Counted from the stretch's first letter, positions 1 through 9,426 are shown. The stretch is 64,000 nt of DNA from Rubidibacter lacunae KORDI 51-2 (GCF_000473895.1 NZ_ASSJ01000049.1:174980-238979); one strand, 5' to 3'. Translations and numbers: made by a program. Notes: generated by a model from the sequence alone, not told the origin.

Positions 1-115
1 GGATATCTTCACCAAAACCCTTAACATTCGCAACCTGCATCTGACGGCCCTTAATGCCACCCCGATGCCAGTGCGATCGCCTCGCTCGATCTGGGTCAAC
101 GCGCTCTATCTATAG
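1..115. other. Window edge, undecided coding
   Basis: This edge stretch is open in one plus-strand frame, from base 2 to a TAG at 113-115 (37 codons). It is also partly open on the minus strand, where an ATG at 38-40 would start a protein running out of the window. No motif is recognisable in either reading, so it could be the last codons of a plus-strand gene or the first of a minus-strand one. Confidence 0.2.
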
Positions 116-227
116 AATTAAGCAGACATGATGCATGCTGATGCGTCCGATTTGGCACGCGGTTCTAGGTATTTTTTCGGTAACGAACACCATGTTATTG
201 AGCCAAAGTACCCTGCAAGAGCGCGGC

Positions 228-1166
228 TTAGTTCATCATCTCAAGAATTTCGTCATCGAGAGAGAAGTCGATGTCTTCAGCGTCACGACCGCTAGCAAGA
301 TAGTCATTTTGGAATGAATCTCTTAAACCAGAAAATAAATCATACTCCGGTTGCCAATCGAGGAGTGTTTTTGCTTTAGAGATGCTGGTGAAGAAATGGC
401 GAACGCGCAGTGGAAAGGCTTTGCGCTTGCCAAAATCAAACCGTTTGGGATCGTAATGCACGAGTTCGAGTTCCTCAGGATCCTTGCCGGCTGCAACGGC
501 ACATGCACGCGCCAGTCCGTCAAATGTAACCGTACGTTCGCCAGAGATATTAAAAATGTCGCCAACCGCTCGCGGGTTGTCGAGTATGGCAACCATTGCC
601 TGGACCAAATCGGAAACATGACCGAACTGCGTCAAATGCAATCCATTGCCGGGAATGGGCAGCGGGCGATCACGGACAATGCGGTCGAAGAACCAAGCTT
701 CCAGATCGTTATAGTTCTGGGGTCCGTAGATATAAACCGGGCGCACGGAGGACCAGGGAAGATCCGATTCTGCAAGGAGTGACTCAGTTTCGTACTTGCC
801 GCGGTGGCGGCTTTTGGGATCGACTGCATCGCCTTCAATATGGGGCATTGTGTCCGACGGTAGGTAGACTCCCGCAGAACTGACATAAATGAAGTGACGG
901 AGGCGATCGCCAAACAGCTCCACAAGCGGTTGCGTATCGACTGCTTCTCGACCGTTGTTGTCAAAAACCGCGTCAAATTCTTTGCCAGCTAACGCTTCTT
1001 TGAGTTGCCGAACGTCTTTGCGATCGCCGCGTACCGTTTCGACACCGGCCACAGGAGTGGGCTTGTTCCCGCGGTTAAACAGCGTTACGTCATCGCCGCG
1101 CTCGACGAGCAACTTTGTGAGATAAACGCCAATAAACCGAGTTCCACCCATAACTAGAACGCGCAT
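228..1166 (-). CDS. NAD(P)-dependent epimerase/dehydratase, CSP41b-like
   Basis: This is a 312-residue atypical short-chain dehydrogenase/epimerase of the group that includes the plant plastid protein CSP41b. The N-terminus carries the nucleotide-binding glycine motif GGTRFIG at residues 7-13. The catalytic tyrosine of the family is probably Tyr125 in GKYETES, where the usual YxxxK lysine is absent, as is common in CSP41 proteins. The later segments VRPVYIYGP and FGHVSDLV are typical of the family. In chloroplasts CSP41 proteins bind RNA and associate with ribosomes; in cyanobacteria the role is less clear, so RNA binding here is inference. The ATG at 1164-1166 is the natural start because the glycine-rich strand begins at once. 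It stands alone on the minus strand, with 403 bases before the next gene. Confidence 0.85.
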   Translation of the reverse strand: MRVLVMGGTRFIGVYLTKLLVERGDDVTLFNRGNKPTPVAGVETVRGDRKDVRQLKEALAGKEFDAVFDNNGREAVDTQPLVELFGDRLRHFIYVSSAGVYLPSDTMPHIEGDAVDPKSRHRGKYETESLLAESDLPWSSVRPVYIYGPQNYNDLEAWFFDRIVRDRPLPIPGNGLHLTQFGHVSDLVQAMVAILDNPRAVGDIFNISGERTVTFDGLARACAVAAGKDPEELELVHYDPKRFDFGKRKAFPLRVRHFFTSISKAKTLLDWQPEYDLFSGLRDSFQNDYLASGRDAEDIDFSLDDEILEMMN

Positions 1167-1569
1167 GATCCCTCCCTAGTGGTCCGATCCCTACTCTTGC
1201 GTACAGGCTATCCTCGCAGAAGAGCAGCATTAAGAGCAAGCACGTCTGATTCTGCAAACAATTGCACGTGGGACCGAGAAGATAACCGAAAGAACTGGTG
1301 TCGCGCCATGATGCAAACAAATGCCCAAGAGACCGGGTAAGGCAGAGTCAGTTTGCTGGCACTATCCAAGTCAGCTTCAAGGCGTGGTATGGAACTACCT
1401 GGTTGACGTTATGACGAGCGCGCGACCGTAAACGTCAAGCGTGCCAACATGTAGCTATCCTTGACAGAAATGCAAATGCCAAATCTAGAGCGATAAACTG
1501 TCTGATAACTCTACTGCCACAATTGTCACTAGTACTCCCTGCGACAGAATCATTATCGAGGTGAAGGTC
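1167..1569. other. Intergenic, no gene seen
   Basis: The 403 bases between the epimerase start and the stop of the next minus-strand gene hold no convincing reading frame. They should include the epimerase promoter. A TTGACA-like hexamer sits near 1462 on the plus strand without a well-spaced -10 partner. Confidence 0.3.
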
Positions 1570-2493
1570 TCAAGCGATCGCAGCTGTCCGCTCGTCAATC
1601 CATGTTTGCAGAATTGGATTGACGATGTCTGGGGCTTCATCCTGCGGACAGTGACCGAGTCCTGCAAGGGAAACAAAGCGCTCGACTGTCGGCGAGCCCT
1701 CAACCACCGCGCGTCCGAGGGCAATCGGTTCCCATGGATCGTTTTCGCCCCACAACACGATTGTCGGACAGGATAACTCGGGTAATAAATCCTCGGGCAA
1801 CGGTCCCTGGGAATAACGAACAAACGAGAGGAAAACGTCTGCTGCGCCGGGGGTTCGAGCGGGTTCGAGAATCAATTCAACCAACTCGTCTGTGACTGCG
1901 TCCGGACGCCCGTAGGCTTCGAGCAGCAAACGCCGGACGACGGCAGGACGTGCGATGCGCTGAAAAAAGAAATGCCCGATCGGTTTACTAGCCAAGAGCT
2001 TTTGGACGATTGGTGCGCCGAAGCTGCGATACCACGGCAATGTCGCGCGTTTGCGATCGTGCAATAAGCGCAGCGAGACGTTCAGCATTGCAACCCCGCG
2101 CGCAAGGTCCGGTGCATCTACAGCCGCTTGCATCGCAGCAATGCAACCAATCGAATTGCCAATCAGAAAGGCCGGTTCGCCGACAACGTCGCGACAAAAA
2201 TCGACGATTTGCTGCCCCCAGGTCTCAAATGTGTAGGCAACATCGCCACCGGGCTGCGGTTTATCCGACGCGCCAAAGCCGAGCAAGTCGATTGCGTAGC
2301 AGCGGCAAGTGACTCCCAACACGGGCAGGTTTTTACGCCAGTGCCCCGACGACGCACCAAATCCGTGAACGCACACTACTGCTGGACCGCGATCGCCGCA
2401 AACCCGATAGCCAATTTTCATCCCGCGCCAGGTCCAGATAGCTCTTTCTATCGACTCCGTGGCATCCGATGCCCTTGCTAAATTTGCATTCAC
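1570..2493 (-). CDS. Alpha/beta hydrolase
   Basis: This is an alpha/beta-hydrolase-fold enzyme of a kind common in cyanobacteria and plastids, where relatives are often annotated as putative lipases or pheophytinase-like proteins; the substrate is unknown. The oxyanion-region motif HGFGASSGHW lies near the N-terminus, the nucleophile elbow is GNSIG, the acid is probably the Asp in GENDPW, and the catalytic His is in GLGHCPQ. All three triad positions are therefore present. The frame is open upstream to a TTG at 2586, but the extra 31 residues are unlike the family. A GTG at 2491-2493 places the conserved WTWRG segment near the usual distance from the N-terminus and was chosen, giving about 307 residues. 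The ribosome site before it is weak, so the start is uncertain. Confidence 0.8.
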   Translation of the reverse strand: MNANLARASDATESIERAIWTWRGMKIGYRVCGDRGPAVVCVHGFGASSGHWRKNLPVLGVTCRCYAIDLLGFGASDKPQPGGDVAYTFETWGQQIVDFCRDVVGEPAFLIGNSIGCIAAMQAAVDAPDLARGVAMLNVSLRLLHDRKRATLPWYRSFGAPIVQKLLASKPIGHFFFQRIARPAVVRRLLLEAYGRPDAVTDELVELILEPARTPGAADVFLSFVRYSQGPLPEDLLPELSCPTIVLWGENDPWEPIALGRAVVEGSPTVERFVSLAGLGHCPQDEAPDIVNPILQTWIDERTAAIA

Positions 2494-3399
2494 GGTGATT
2501 GCCTGCGTGCGGATTTTACACTTCTTTACATTAACGTCCCCGATCGACTCTGGTGTCGAAATGGAGCTCTGAGAGCGCCAAAACAAACGAGTTGAACTGC
2601 CCGCATGCTTTCACAAGCTGCCGAGCCAAACGCCGCCGCCTCGATCTTTTGCAGGAGGTTGCAGATTGCAACTCCCGCTGTATTTGCTCGCTATCCGAGC
2701 AGCTTGCGACTGCAATGACGAGAAAGATCTGTTCGGTCCAGCACTCCATGCCACACCTTCATGCTCCTTGCCATCGCGAATCCGGGCAATACGGTCGCGC
2801 GTTCGAGGTTTTCGGTCAATCGATTCGGCCGCGCTTTGGCTGTCCAATAGAGACGATCTACTACTGTTTGGCTCGGGCAGGTGCATTGAGAACCGCTGAA
2901 AATAGGTCGCTTGAGCACCTGTTTGGAATCGTTGCTAGAGAGTATCTGTAAACGAAGGATTAAGCCAGGAGTCGAGTCAGAATTACCAGCAACATTGATA
3001 GGGAATTGTCATTAGACGAGCGGGGTAAACACAATAGCAATCAGGCTCTGAAGATTGCTCGCTTGCTGCGTCACCAGACTGATGGCGTAAATCCCGTGCT
3101 CTTAACTGTCGCTCGCAGGCTTGCGCGCTTTCTCGGATGTAGTTGTTCGGATTAGTGGAAAAATAAGGAAGATTCAGTAATTACGCTTAGTCTCCCCCGA
3201 CACTCGCGCGAATCAATTATCATTTCTGTATTAGAGCTGTCAAGCTCACACGGGCTGGCACTTCCAGACAGCGATCGCTTCCTCGTCGTCGGGTTGCCCC
3301 GGCACAAGTGGAACTCGCCCTGCAAGGTGCTCCGTTGGAACACCTTGCTATCTTCTCCGCGATCGTGCAGACTCAGCATGCAGCGTCTATCCCATAGTC
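2494..3399. other. Long intergenic region
   Basis: About 900 bases separate the divergent hydrolase and kinase genes. Several short frames exist on both strands, but none has a recognisable motif or a good ribosome site. It must hold the promoters of both flanking genes. It may also contain decayed coding sequence, but nothing could be matched. Confidence 0.3.
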
Positions 3400-5103
3400 A
3401 TGGTCGAGCGAGTTGTCGGCGGACACTACAAAATCGTACAAGAACTCGGGCGCGGGGCATTTGGGCAGACGTTTTTGGCACAGGATTTAGAAAACCCCAC
3501 CTATCCGCGCTGCGTTGTCAAAGAGCTCAAACCCTTAGCTGACGACGAGCTGACGTTGCGCGAAGCCAAGCGCTTGTTCGCGATCGAAGCACAGGTTCTG
3601 GCGAAGCTGGGCGACCACCCGCAGGTTCCCGAGCTACTGGCGTTCTACCAAGACGAGTTCTACCTCGTTCAGGAGTATATCGACGGCCACGATCTCAGCA
3701 AGGAGATTGAGTCCGGGCAGTCGATGTCTGAGGAAAATGTCGTCAAGCTCTTACGCGACATTTTGCCCGTCCTCGAATTTATCCACGACAAAAACGTAAT
3801 CCATCGCGACCTCAAACCCTCGAATATCCGCCGCCGTAAGGACGGTCAAGTCGTCTTGATCGACTTTGGTGCGGTCAAAGAAATTAAGACTATCGTCTTG
3901 AGCGCGACTGGCCAACCCAAACCCAGTATTGTTGCCGGTACCCAGGGATACATGCCGCCCGAGCAGCTGCGCGGTCGTCCCCGTCCGAACAGCGATTTAT
4001 ATGCACTCGGGTTAATTGCAATTCAAGCTCTCACGGGCAAGTCGCCGATGCAGCTTGAGGAGGACTTGCACACGGGTGATATTGTCTGGCGGCATTACGC
4101 CCCTCAGGTGTCGGCTGGCTTGAGTGACGTCCTCGATCGCATGATTCGCTCCGACTTCACCGAGCGTTTTCAATGTGCCCGGGAGGTGCTCGACGAACTA
4201 GAAGCGAATATTCAAACTCGCGTCCTCCGCAAGCTCAAGCGCTCTGTCGTTGGTAAGAAGCGCCGGCGGCGGTGGTGGCCGACGATTGCCGCCGGTGCAG
4301 TTGTAGCAGCTGGCATTGGTCTTTTCCCATTCGGTCAGGCGATCGTGCGTTACAACCAAGCCAATGCGCTGGCACTGGACGGGAAATACCGAGAAGCGCT
4401 TGACGTTTACGACCGCGTGTTAGAGACCTTCCCGAATGCCGCGCGGGCATGGCTCAATAAAGGCTTTATGTACTCGCAGCTGAAGCTTTTTGAAGAGCAG
4501 CTCGACGCGTGCGAGCACGCGCTGGAAAGCGATCCGGAGATGGTCGAGGCATTTAACTGTAAGGGGCTTGCCCTGCAGCGTCTGGGGAAAAGTGAAGAAG
4601 CCGTCGCTATGTTCGTTCGCACTGTCGAACTCGACTCCCAGTTCTATCAAGCCTGGAACAATAAGGGCGAGGCGCTCATGACCCTGGGCCGGCCACAAGA
4701 AGCTCTCGACGCATTCGATCGCGCGAAGCAGTACAATCCCGACTACCTATTTGCTTGGAACAACCGCGGAAATGCCCTGGTGCAGCTCGAACGCTACGCC
4801 GAGGCGGTCGCATCCTACAGTGCTGCCATCAAAATCGATGCGTCATATCCTTATGCCTGGAACGGCCGTGGCGTTGCTAAGCGCGAACAGCAGCGCTACG
4901 AAAGGGCGCTCGAGGATTTTACAGAAGCGACTCGACTCGACCGAGGCTTCTACGAGGCTTGGTACAACCAAGGGCTAGCGCTACTCGCGCTCGAACGGTT
5001 GGAAGGGGCCCTCGATGCCCTCGACACAGCAATTGCGGTCAAGCCCGACTATCGAGCTGCCATTGTGCGCCGAGAGGAAGTCCTCGAACAACTCGGCCAA
5101 TAG
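3400..5103 (+). CDS. Ser/Thr protein kinase with TPR repeats
   Basis: This is a 567-residue Hanks-type kinase of the PknB/Spk kind, probably anchored in the membrane. The kinase domain fills residues 8-270: glycine loop GRGAFG at 18-23, ATP-binding Lys41, catalytic HRDLKPSN from His135 with Asp137, DFG at 155-157, and the PPE-type segment MPPEQL near 185. All catalytic residues are present, so it should be active. A basic cluster (KKRRRR) precedes a single transmembrane helix at about 293-313. About seven tandem TPR units follow, from 318 to the C-terminus, with the typical AWNN(K/R)G turns, and should bind a protein partner. By family topology the kinase would be cytoplasmic and the TPRs outside the membrane, which is inference. 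The ATG at 3400 directly precedes the kinase fold. The signal or target is not visible. Confidence 0.92.
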   Translation: MVERVVGGHYKIVQELGRGAFGQTFLAQDLENPTYPRCVVKELKPLADDELTLREAKRLFAIEAQVLAKLGDHPQVPELLAFYQDEFYLVQEYIDGHDLSKEIESGQSMSEENVVKLLRDILPVLEFIHDKNVIHRDLKPSNIRRRKDGQVVLIDFGAVKEIKTIVLSATGQPKPSIVAGTQGYMPPEQLRGRPRPNSDLYALGLIAIQALTGKSPMQLEEDLHTGDIVWRHYAPQVSAGLSDVLDRMIRSDFTERFQCAREVLDELEANIQTRVLRKLKRSVVGKKRRRRWWPTIAAGAVVAAGIGLFPFGQAIVRYNQANALALDGKYREALDVYDRVLETFPNAARAWLNKGFMYSQLKLFEEQLDACEHALESDPEMVEAFNCKGLALQRLGKSEEAVAMFVRTVELDSQFYQAWNNKGEALMTLGRPQEALDAFDRAKQYNPDYLFAWNNRGNALVQLERYAEAVASYSAAIKIDASYPYAWNGRGVAKREQQRYERALEDFTEATRLDRGFYEAWYNQGLALLALERLEGALDALDTAIAVKPDYRAAIVRREEVLEQLGQ

Positions 5104-5339
5104 CGATCGCCCTGACATCTGAATGCCGCTAGCTCTTCCCCAAGCCCTGGGAGTTTTCGGCGCAAGGGTTGCAAACGCGGTGTCTTGAGAAGACCTTGCC
5201 ATCAACCGGTCATGTCTGGAAAGCTCGCGCCAGCCCTGCAGGCGTAATGGGTCGAATGCGAGCAGACCGGGTCCGAACCAACTGGCGACGGGGTACCCGC
5301 CAAGGGAACGAGCTCCTGCAGGCGGGAAAGACATCCAGC

Positions 5340-5370
5340 TATAATGCCCTGTGAATGGACGGGCAGAGGG
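5340..5370 (+). promoter_or_regulatory. Possible -10 box and ribosome site for the 40-aa gene
   Basis: A perfect TATAAT lies at 5340-5345, 33 bases before a GTG start, and AGAGGG at 5365-5370 is a good ribosome-binding site 7 bases from that start. No clear -35 hexamer is seen at the right distance, so the promoter call is weak while the ribosome site is strong. Confidence 0.4.
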
Positions 5371-5377
5371 ATAAAAC

Positions 5378-5500
5378 GTGGACGTTAAGGTGATTTTGCT
5401 GGCACTTTCGCCGGTTTTTGTGCTTGCATGCCTGTTCTTTGGAACCAAGAACGGATTCTACGACTCGGATAACTACCACGGCAACGGCTCGGCGCACTAG
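5378..5500 (+). CDS. Small single-span membrane protein, 40 aa
   Basis: A 40-codon frame starts with GTG at 5378 and stops with TAG at 5498. AGAGGG ends 7 bases upstream and a TATAAT box lies further up. The peptide begins with a short polar N-terminus (MDVK), followed by one hydrophobic helix at about residues 5-22 and a hydrophilic tail with aromatic and acidic residues (NGFYDSD, then YHGNG). Its size and layout resemble the low-molecular-mass subunits of cyanobacterial photosynthetic or NDH complexes. It does not match PsbY, PsbX, PsbJ, PsbM, PsaI or PetM as I recall them, so no symbol is given. The compact helix and the well-placed ribosome site make it a real gene rather than chance. It sits between the kinase and the metallo-hydrolase genes on the same strand. 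Confidence 0.65.
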   Translation: MDVKVILLALSPVFVLACLFFGTKNGFYDSDNYHGNGSAH

Positions 5501-5625
5501 TCAGTCGTCCGACCCGGGCAAAACGGTTCCATTCAGTGCCAAGCGCCGAGATTTGATGGCGGCTGCGTGTCAGGTGTATTCCTAACGGACTCCCCTCGCG
5601 GGTCCCATTTGCACGGCGATAACGC

Positions 5626-7242
5626 ATGACTCGACGCTTCCATAACGCAGGTACCCTACCGACGCCTCTGGCCTGCTTGCCCTATGCAGTTGGGCGAGAC
5701 GAAGAGGTTGGGTTTTGTCTGTTAGTGAAAATGGGTCCGCATCGAATTTTGCTTGACTGCGGCCTGTCCGACCCACTACGTTATTTCAACGGACCGCCAG
5801 CCGATTGGGTTCTCTGCACCCATGCCCGACCAGAACGCGCGCGCGGTATGTTGGCGCTTCACGAAGCCTTTCCTTCTCTCCCGATTGCTGCTAGTGAAGC
5901 GACTGCCAGTCTCTTACCGCTAAACTGGCCCGAGCGCGATGCAATATCAGGATTTTGCCGGTCGCTGCCTTGGCAGGTGCCGATCGTCTGCAGCGACGAT
6001 CTCAGCATTGAATTATTTCCTGCTGGTTTTCTCCCCGGTGCCGCTGCCATTTCCCTTACCTATACTGCACCGGACCGCCCGTACCGCTTTTTCTATACAA
6101 GCGACTTCTTTTTATCGAATTCGCGCTTGGCTGACGGGCTTTCAATCGAATCCGTACGCGGTTTAACGCCAGATGTCTTGGTTGTCGAAGGGTATTACGG
6201 AACCGCACGCCATCCCCACCGCCGCAAGCAGGAAAACCGCCTCGTCGAACAAATCGCCACTTGGCTGGAGAGCGGCCGGCGCGTGCTATTGCCCGTGGAC
6301 ACCTTCGGAAGTGCGCAAGAGTTGCTGTTCCTGCTGCGATCGCACCATCAGTTTACGGGTCGCGATCTCGATATCTATGCCGAAGAGGCGATCGCGCGGG
6401 TTTGCGACGCTTATTTAGAAGTGCTGCCCTTCTTACCGGTGACTGTTCAGAACTTCGCCCACCATCAGCCGCTGTTCTGGGACGAGCGGGTCGGCCCGCG
6501 CTTGCAGCGATTCCGCGACCGGCCGGTGGCAGGCGATCGCCGTCCCGATATTGTCCTCGTCGATCGGGCTGGTGACTGGCAGCGCTATTGCCGCAACTCT
6601 CCCGATGAATGGGTTGTGTTGCTCCCAGAGCAAGATCCAATTGCCCGTACCGTGTCGCCTACCTGGATAACCGCAACCTACCTGCTCGCCCAACACAGTG
6701 ATGGCTTGGGGACGATGCAGCTTATTCACAACTTGCGCCCCCAGCACGTCGTCCTAATCGGCGGATCGGCGGCCAACCTCGCCGACCTGACAGCAGCGGA
6801 AGAGCTCCAAACTCGCTACCACGTGCACTTGCCGCCTGCCGGGCAGCGCGTGGAGCTTCCCGTGGGGAAAACCTTCGTACAGCCAGCAGCCCCACCCGAG
6901 CGCAGCTATGAGGGTGAAGTCCGCGAAGGGAACAATCGCATCGGCATTGTCCTTCCTGCTGCGCTCGCCGACGACCCGCGCTGGCACAATTTTGCCGAAA
7001 CGGGAATCGTTAGCGCCTGCTGGCAAGGGAATACCCTCGTCCTTCATGGGTTATCTCAACAAGACGTTCTCAATATAGACACGCCCGAGTATCCGCATAT
7101 CGCCAGTACGCGCTCCTGTAAAACTTGCCGCTATTTCAATAATCGTCGCTGCCGCCAGCCGCGCTCGCCACTCTATACCCTACAGGTACCACCCGAGGGC
7201 TACTGCCTTGCCTACGCGCCTGCCCGCGCTGTAGATGCGTAA
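5626..7242 (+). CDS. Metallo-beta-lactamase/beta-CASP-like protein, degenerate
   Basis: This 538-residue protein has the MBL fold order: a strand with LLDCG near residues 43-47, then VLCTH where the metal motif should be, a later VVEGYYG, and PVDTFGSAQELLFLL, which resembles the beta-CASP insert of RNA-processing nucleases. The canonical HxHxDH is reduced to a single His (THARPER), so metal-dependent catalysis is doubtful. The C-terminus adds a cysteine cluster, C-x2-C-x7-C-x17-C, which could bind zinc or an Fe-S cluster. Relatives in cyanobacteria are annotated as MBL-fold hydrolases of unknown role. The ATG at 5626 is followed closely by the first core strand and no better start is seen. 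The stop faces the convergent DUF6679-like gene 89 bases away. A nucleic-acid-binding or scaffold role is possible but is inference. Confidence 0.75.
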   Translation: MTRRFHNAGTLPTPLACLPYAVGRDEEVGFCLLVKMGPHRILLDCGLSDPLRYFNGPPADWVLCTHARPERARGMLALHEAFPSLPIAASEATASLLPLNWPERDAISGFCRSLPWQVPIVCSDDLSIELFPAGFLPGAAAISLTYTAPDRPYRFFYTSDFFLSNSRLADGLSIESVRGLTPDVLVVEGYYGTARHPHRRKQENRLVEQIATWLESGRRVLLPVDTFGSAQELLFLLRSHHQFTGRDLDIYAEEAIARVCDAYLEVLPFLPVTVQNFAHHQPLFWDERVGPRLQRFRDRPVAGDRRPDIVLVDRAGDWQRYCRNSPDEWVVLLPEQDPIARTVSPTWITATYLLAQHSDGLGTMQLIHNLRPQHVVLIGGSAANLADLTAAEELQTRYHVHLPPAGQRVELPVGKTFVQPAAPPERSYEGEVREGNNRIGIVLPAALADDPRWHNFAETGIVSACWQGNTLVLHGLSQQDVLNIDTPEYPHIASTRSCKTCRYFNNRRCRQPRSPLYTLQVPPEGYCLAYAPARAVDA

Positions 7243-7331
7243 GCAAGCCGGCACTGCCCCATAAACCCGAAGCATGGGCGTCCTGGTCCCACTATCGGAC
7301 GATGCAACTTTTAAGCAAACGTATCTCGGCC

Positions 7332-7646
7332 TTACTCGGGAAGATTGCCGTCTGGGTAACGCGGTGGTAGCTGCTCGGCTTCGGGGCAGTCTTCAGACAC
7401 GGGAAGGTCGTAGTCGCCGCGAAGCACCGAAGAAAGCTTCTGGGTAATCGAGCCAATGCTATCGAGGCGGATCAGCTCCTCCCAAGCACAAATTTCGTCG
7501 TCTTCTTCCGTTTCATAACGCACTGTCACCAAGTCGCCTTCAAGATCGACGACGCGCGCGCACTCGATCCACCGCTGCTGGTCCCGCAAGAAGATGCTGA
7601 TTTCTCGACCGTCCGCGTACAGTTGGTAGACCTTGCGGTCAAGCAT
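7332..7646 (-). CDS. Conserved cyanobacterial protein, DUF6679-like
   Basis: This is a short, acidic 104-residue protein with no signal peptide or membrane helix. The N-terminal half (LDRKVYQLYADGREI, then FLRDQQRW and RYETEEDDEICAWEE) matches my memory of a protein found across cyanobacteria and filed as DUF6679; I could not check the family. The function is unknown. The segment from about residue 30 to 65 alternates strands with acidic turns and could form a small beta barrel. The start is secure: an AGGAGA ribosome site lies about 6 bases upstream of the ATG at 7644-7646. It is convergent with the MBL gene and 157 bases upstream, in the minus-strand sense, of nothing obviously related. Confidence 0.75.
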   Translation of the reverse strand: MLDRKVYQLYADGREISIFLRDQQRWIECARVVDLEGDLVTVRYETEEDDEICAWEELIRLDSIGSITQKLSSVLRGDYDLPVSEDCPEAEQLPPRYPDGNLPE

Positions 7647-7803
7647 GTGTTTCTCCTGGGTTCTGGTCCGTTTTGCAATCGCTAAGCTGCCGCGGAAGAC
7701 CGGCCCGTTGACGGCTGACCCTGTTAGGCATCGGCAACCTTAGATTGTCTCCACTATTTTGACACAAGCAACTCGCGCGCTTGAGCCGATTTGGTTGAAG
7801 ATT

Positions 7804-8673
7804 CTACCTGCCATCTCGTTCGGCCTGGTGGCAGTCGAGCAGGCGGCGCACGATTGCAACGACCGTATCGGGTTGTTCGACCATAGCCAGGTGACCGCAG
7901 TTGGGAATTGAAATCGTATTATCTCCGCAGCATCCGAAGGATGAATGAAAACTTGCCAGATGGCGGACGTACTGCAGCTCCATGATTGCGTCCCGCTCGC
8001 CAGCCAGGAAGTAAGCCGGCTGCTCGAGCTGGGAAACTAACTGTGGCAGCAAGTGAACTTCGTTTTCGGTTGTTGAATCCAACAGCGCGCCCAATGCCGC
8101 TTGAGTATCTGCCTTCACAAAGTCCAGAAGACGCTGTCGTCCCCACCGCCGTGCAAGCGGACGCGCTACCATCGCCCGTGCAAATACCCGGTCGAGGAAT
8201 GGCACATAAGGAAGCCAACGCGGCCGCCGTCGGACGAGTTGCTCGCCAGTCGACCGAAAGCGATCGAACTCTTCTTCAAGATAAATTCCGCCGCCTGCAT
8301 TTACGCAGATGACCCCGGCTACCCGCTCGGGGCAGGTCTTGGCTCCCCACAAGGCGATGCTGCCGCCTAGAGAGTGGCCGATCAGCCACGCGCGATCGAT
8401 CGCCAACTGTTGGAGGAGTTGCTTCAGGTCGCGGGCATAGTCGACGAGCGCGTAGCCACTTCCCGCTCCTACTGCCGAGTCGCCGAATCCGCGAAGGTCG
8501 TAGCTAAGACACTGGTAATCGGGCGAGAGACGCGCGATCGCGGGTTCCCAGTAAGAACGGCTGAGCAACCATCCATGGACGAAAACCAACACGGGCGCAT
8601 TTGGATGCCGTGCCGGAGTTAGGGTGTAGGCGTGCGGGACCCCTGCAATCTCGATAGTTGCCATACCTACCAT
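7804..8673 (-). CDS. Alpha/beta hydrolase
   Basis: This 289-residue enzyme has a complete alpha/beta hydrolase signature: HGWLLSRSYW at about 33-42, the nucleophile elbow GHSLGG with Ser101, an acid in AGERDAIM, and the catalytic His in NCGHLAMVEQ. It has no signal peptide, so it is probably cytoplasmic. The substrate cannot be read from the sequence; relatives include esterases and haloperoxidase-like enzymes. The ATG at 8671-8673 was used, and a second ATG four codons in is equally possible. It starts only 27 bases after the stop of the upstream gene on the same strand, so the two are probably co-transcribed. It is a different family branch from the hydrolase at 1570. Confidence 0.85.
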   Translation of the reverse strand: MVGMATIEIAGVPHAYTLTPARHPNAPVLVFVHGWLLSRSYWEPAIARLSPDYQCLSYDLRGFGDSAVGAGSGYALVDYARDLKQLLQQLAIDRAWLIGHSLGGSIALWGAKTCPERVAGVICVNAGGGIYLEEEFDRFRSTGEQLVRRRPRWLPYVPFLDRVFARAMVARPLARRWGRQRLLDFVKADTQAALGALLDSTTENEVHLLPQLVSQLEQPAYFLAGERDAIMELQYVRHLASFHSSFGCCGDNTISIPNCGHLAMVEQPDTVVAIVRRLLDCHQAERDGR

Positions 8674-8700
8674 CCTAGCCCTGTGGGCTGCATGGGTTGC

Positions 8701-9426
8701 TCAACCCAGCAAGCGTTGCTGAACGCTCTCGGCAATTTTTTGTCCGAGGTACTCCGGGATCTGGGTGGCGTTCGGCCCGAGTAGATGTAAAATCATGCGC
8801 GATTGCGAGCGCCAAACCTGAAGGTCGGCGTTAATGGCAATTAAGTCTTCCTGCCAAAGTGCGTGCGCGATTTTGTAGCAGAGCGCTGTTTGCTGCTCGG
8901 GGTCGTGCAAGCGGGCTTCAATCGACAACGCGGGTAGGTGGAGGAGCGGGTCAATTGCAAATGTTGTGGAAACGCGATCGAGCTGGCCGTCGAGGGAGAA
9001 CACAGGGCTGAACATCCCCTCGACTGAAAATTGAGCGTCAAGGGCACCGCGGAGCGCGTAGTCGAGACTCTCGGATGTTTGGGGCGATAGAGGCTGCCCC
9101 CGCTGGGAAAGCACCAATCGAGCAAACACCAACATCGGAGCGCGGATTCGACCGTGGAGGCTAAGGCCGAGCACGACGATGCGGTGGGCAGCCAGGACGC
9201 CAAAGATATCGTTGAGCAGGAAAGACTGGTTTCGATTGGCAAAAATCAGAACGGTATGTGGACCATCCATTTGCAGCTCAATGATGGCCCGTTTTTCCTG
9301 GTAAAGCTGATACGCCAGTTGGAAATTGGTGCGTTGGGCTCTGCTGCTAACAAATTGCTCGTAACCTTCTGAGAAGCCCTGGTTAAACCGCTTGACAAGC
9401 TTGGGATTTGGTGTTTCTAAGCCCAC
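8701..9426 (-). CDS. Conserved hypothetical protein, 241 aa
   Basis: I do not recognise this protein with certainty. It starts at a GTG (9424-9426) and has no signal peptide or membrane helix. Residues 55-105 contain a strand-helix-strand pattern (VLIFANRNQSFLLNDIFGVLAAHRIVVLGLSLHG in outline) that resembles an ACT or GlnD-tail regulatory domain, where the end of a strand is followed by a helix beginning at Asn-Asp. The rest is mixed alpha/beta with many leucines and no catalytic motif. It heads a likely two-gene unit with the alpha/beta hydrolase 27 bases downstream. If the ACT-like reading is right, it could be a ligand-sensing regulator, but that is inference. Confidence 0.65.
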   Translation of the reverse strand: MGLETPNPKLVKRFNQGFSEGYEQFVSSRAQRTNFQLAYQLYQEKRAIIELQMDGPHTVLIFANRNQSFLLNDIFGVLAAHRIVVLGLSLHGRIRAPMLVFARLVLSQRGQPLSPQTSESLDYALRGALDAQFSVEGMFSPVFSLDGQLDRVSTTFAIDPLLHLPALSIEARLHDPEQQTALCYKIAHALWQEDLIAINADLQVWRSQSRMILHLLGPNATQIPEYLGQKIAESVQQRLLG

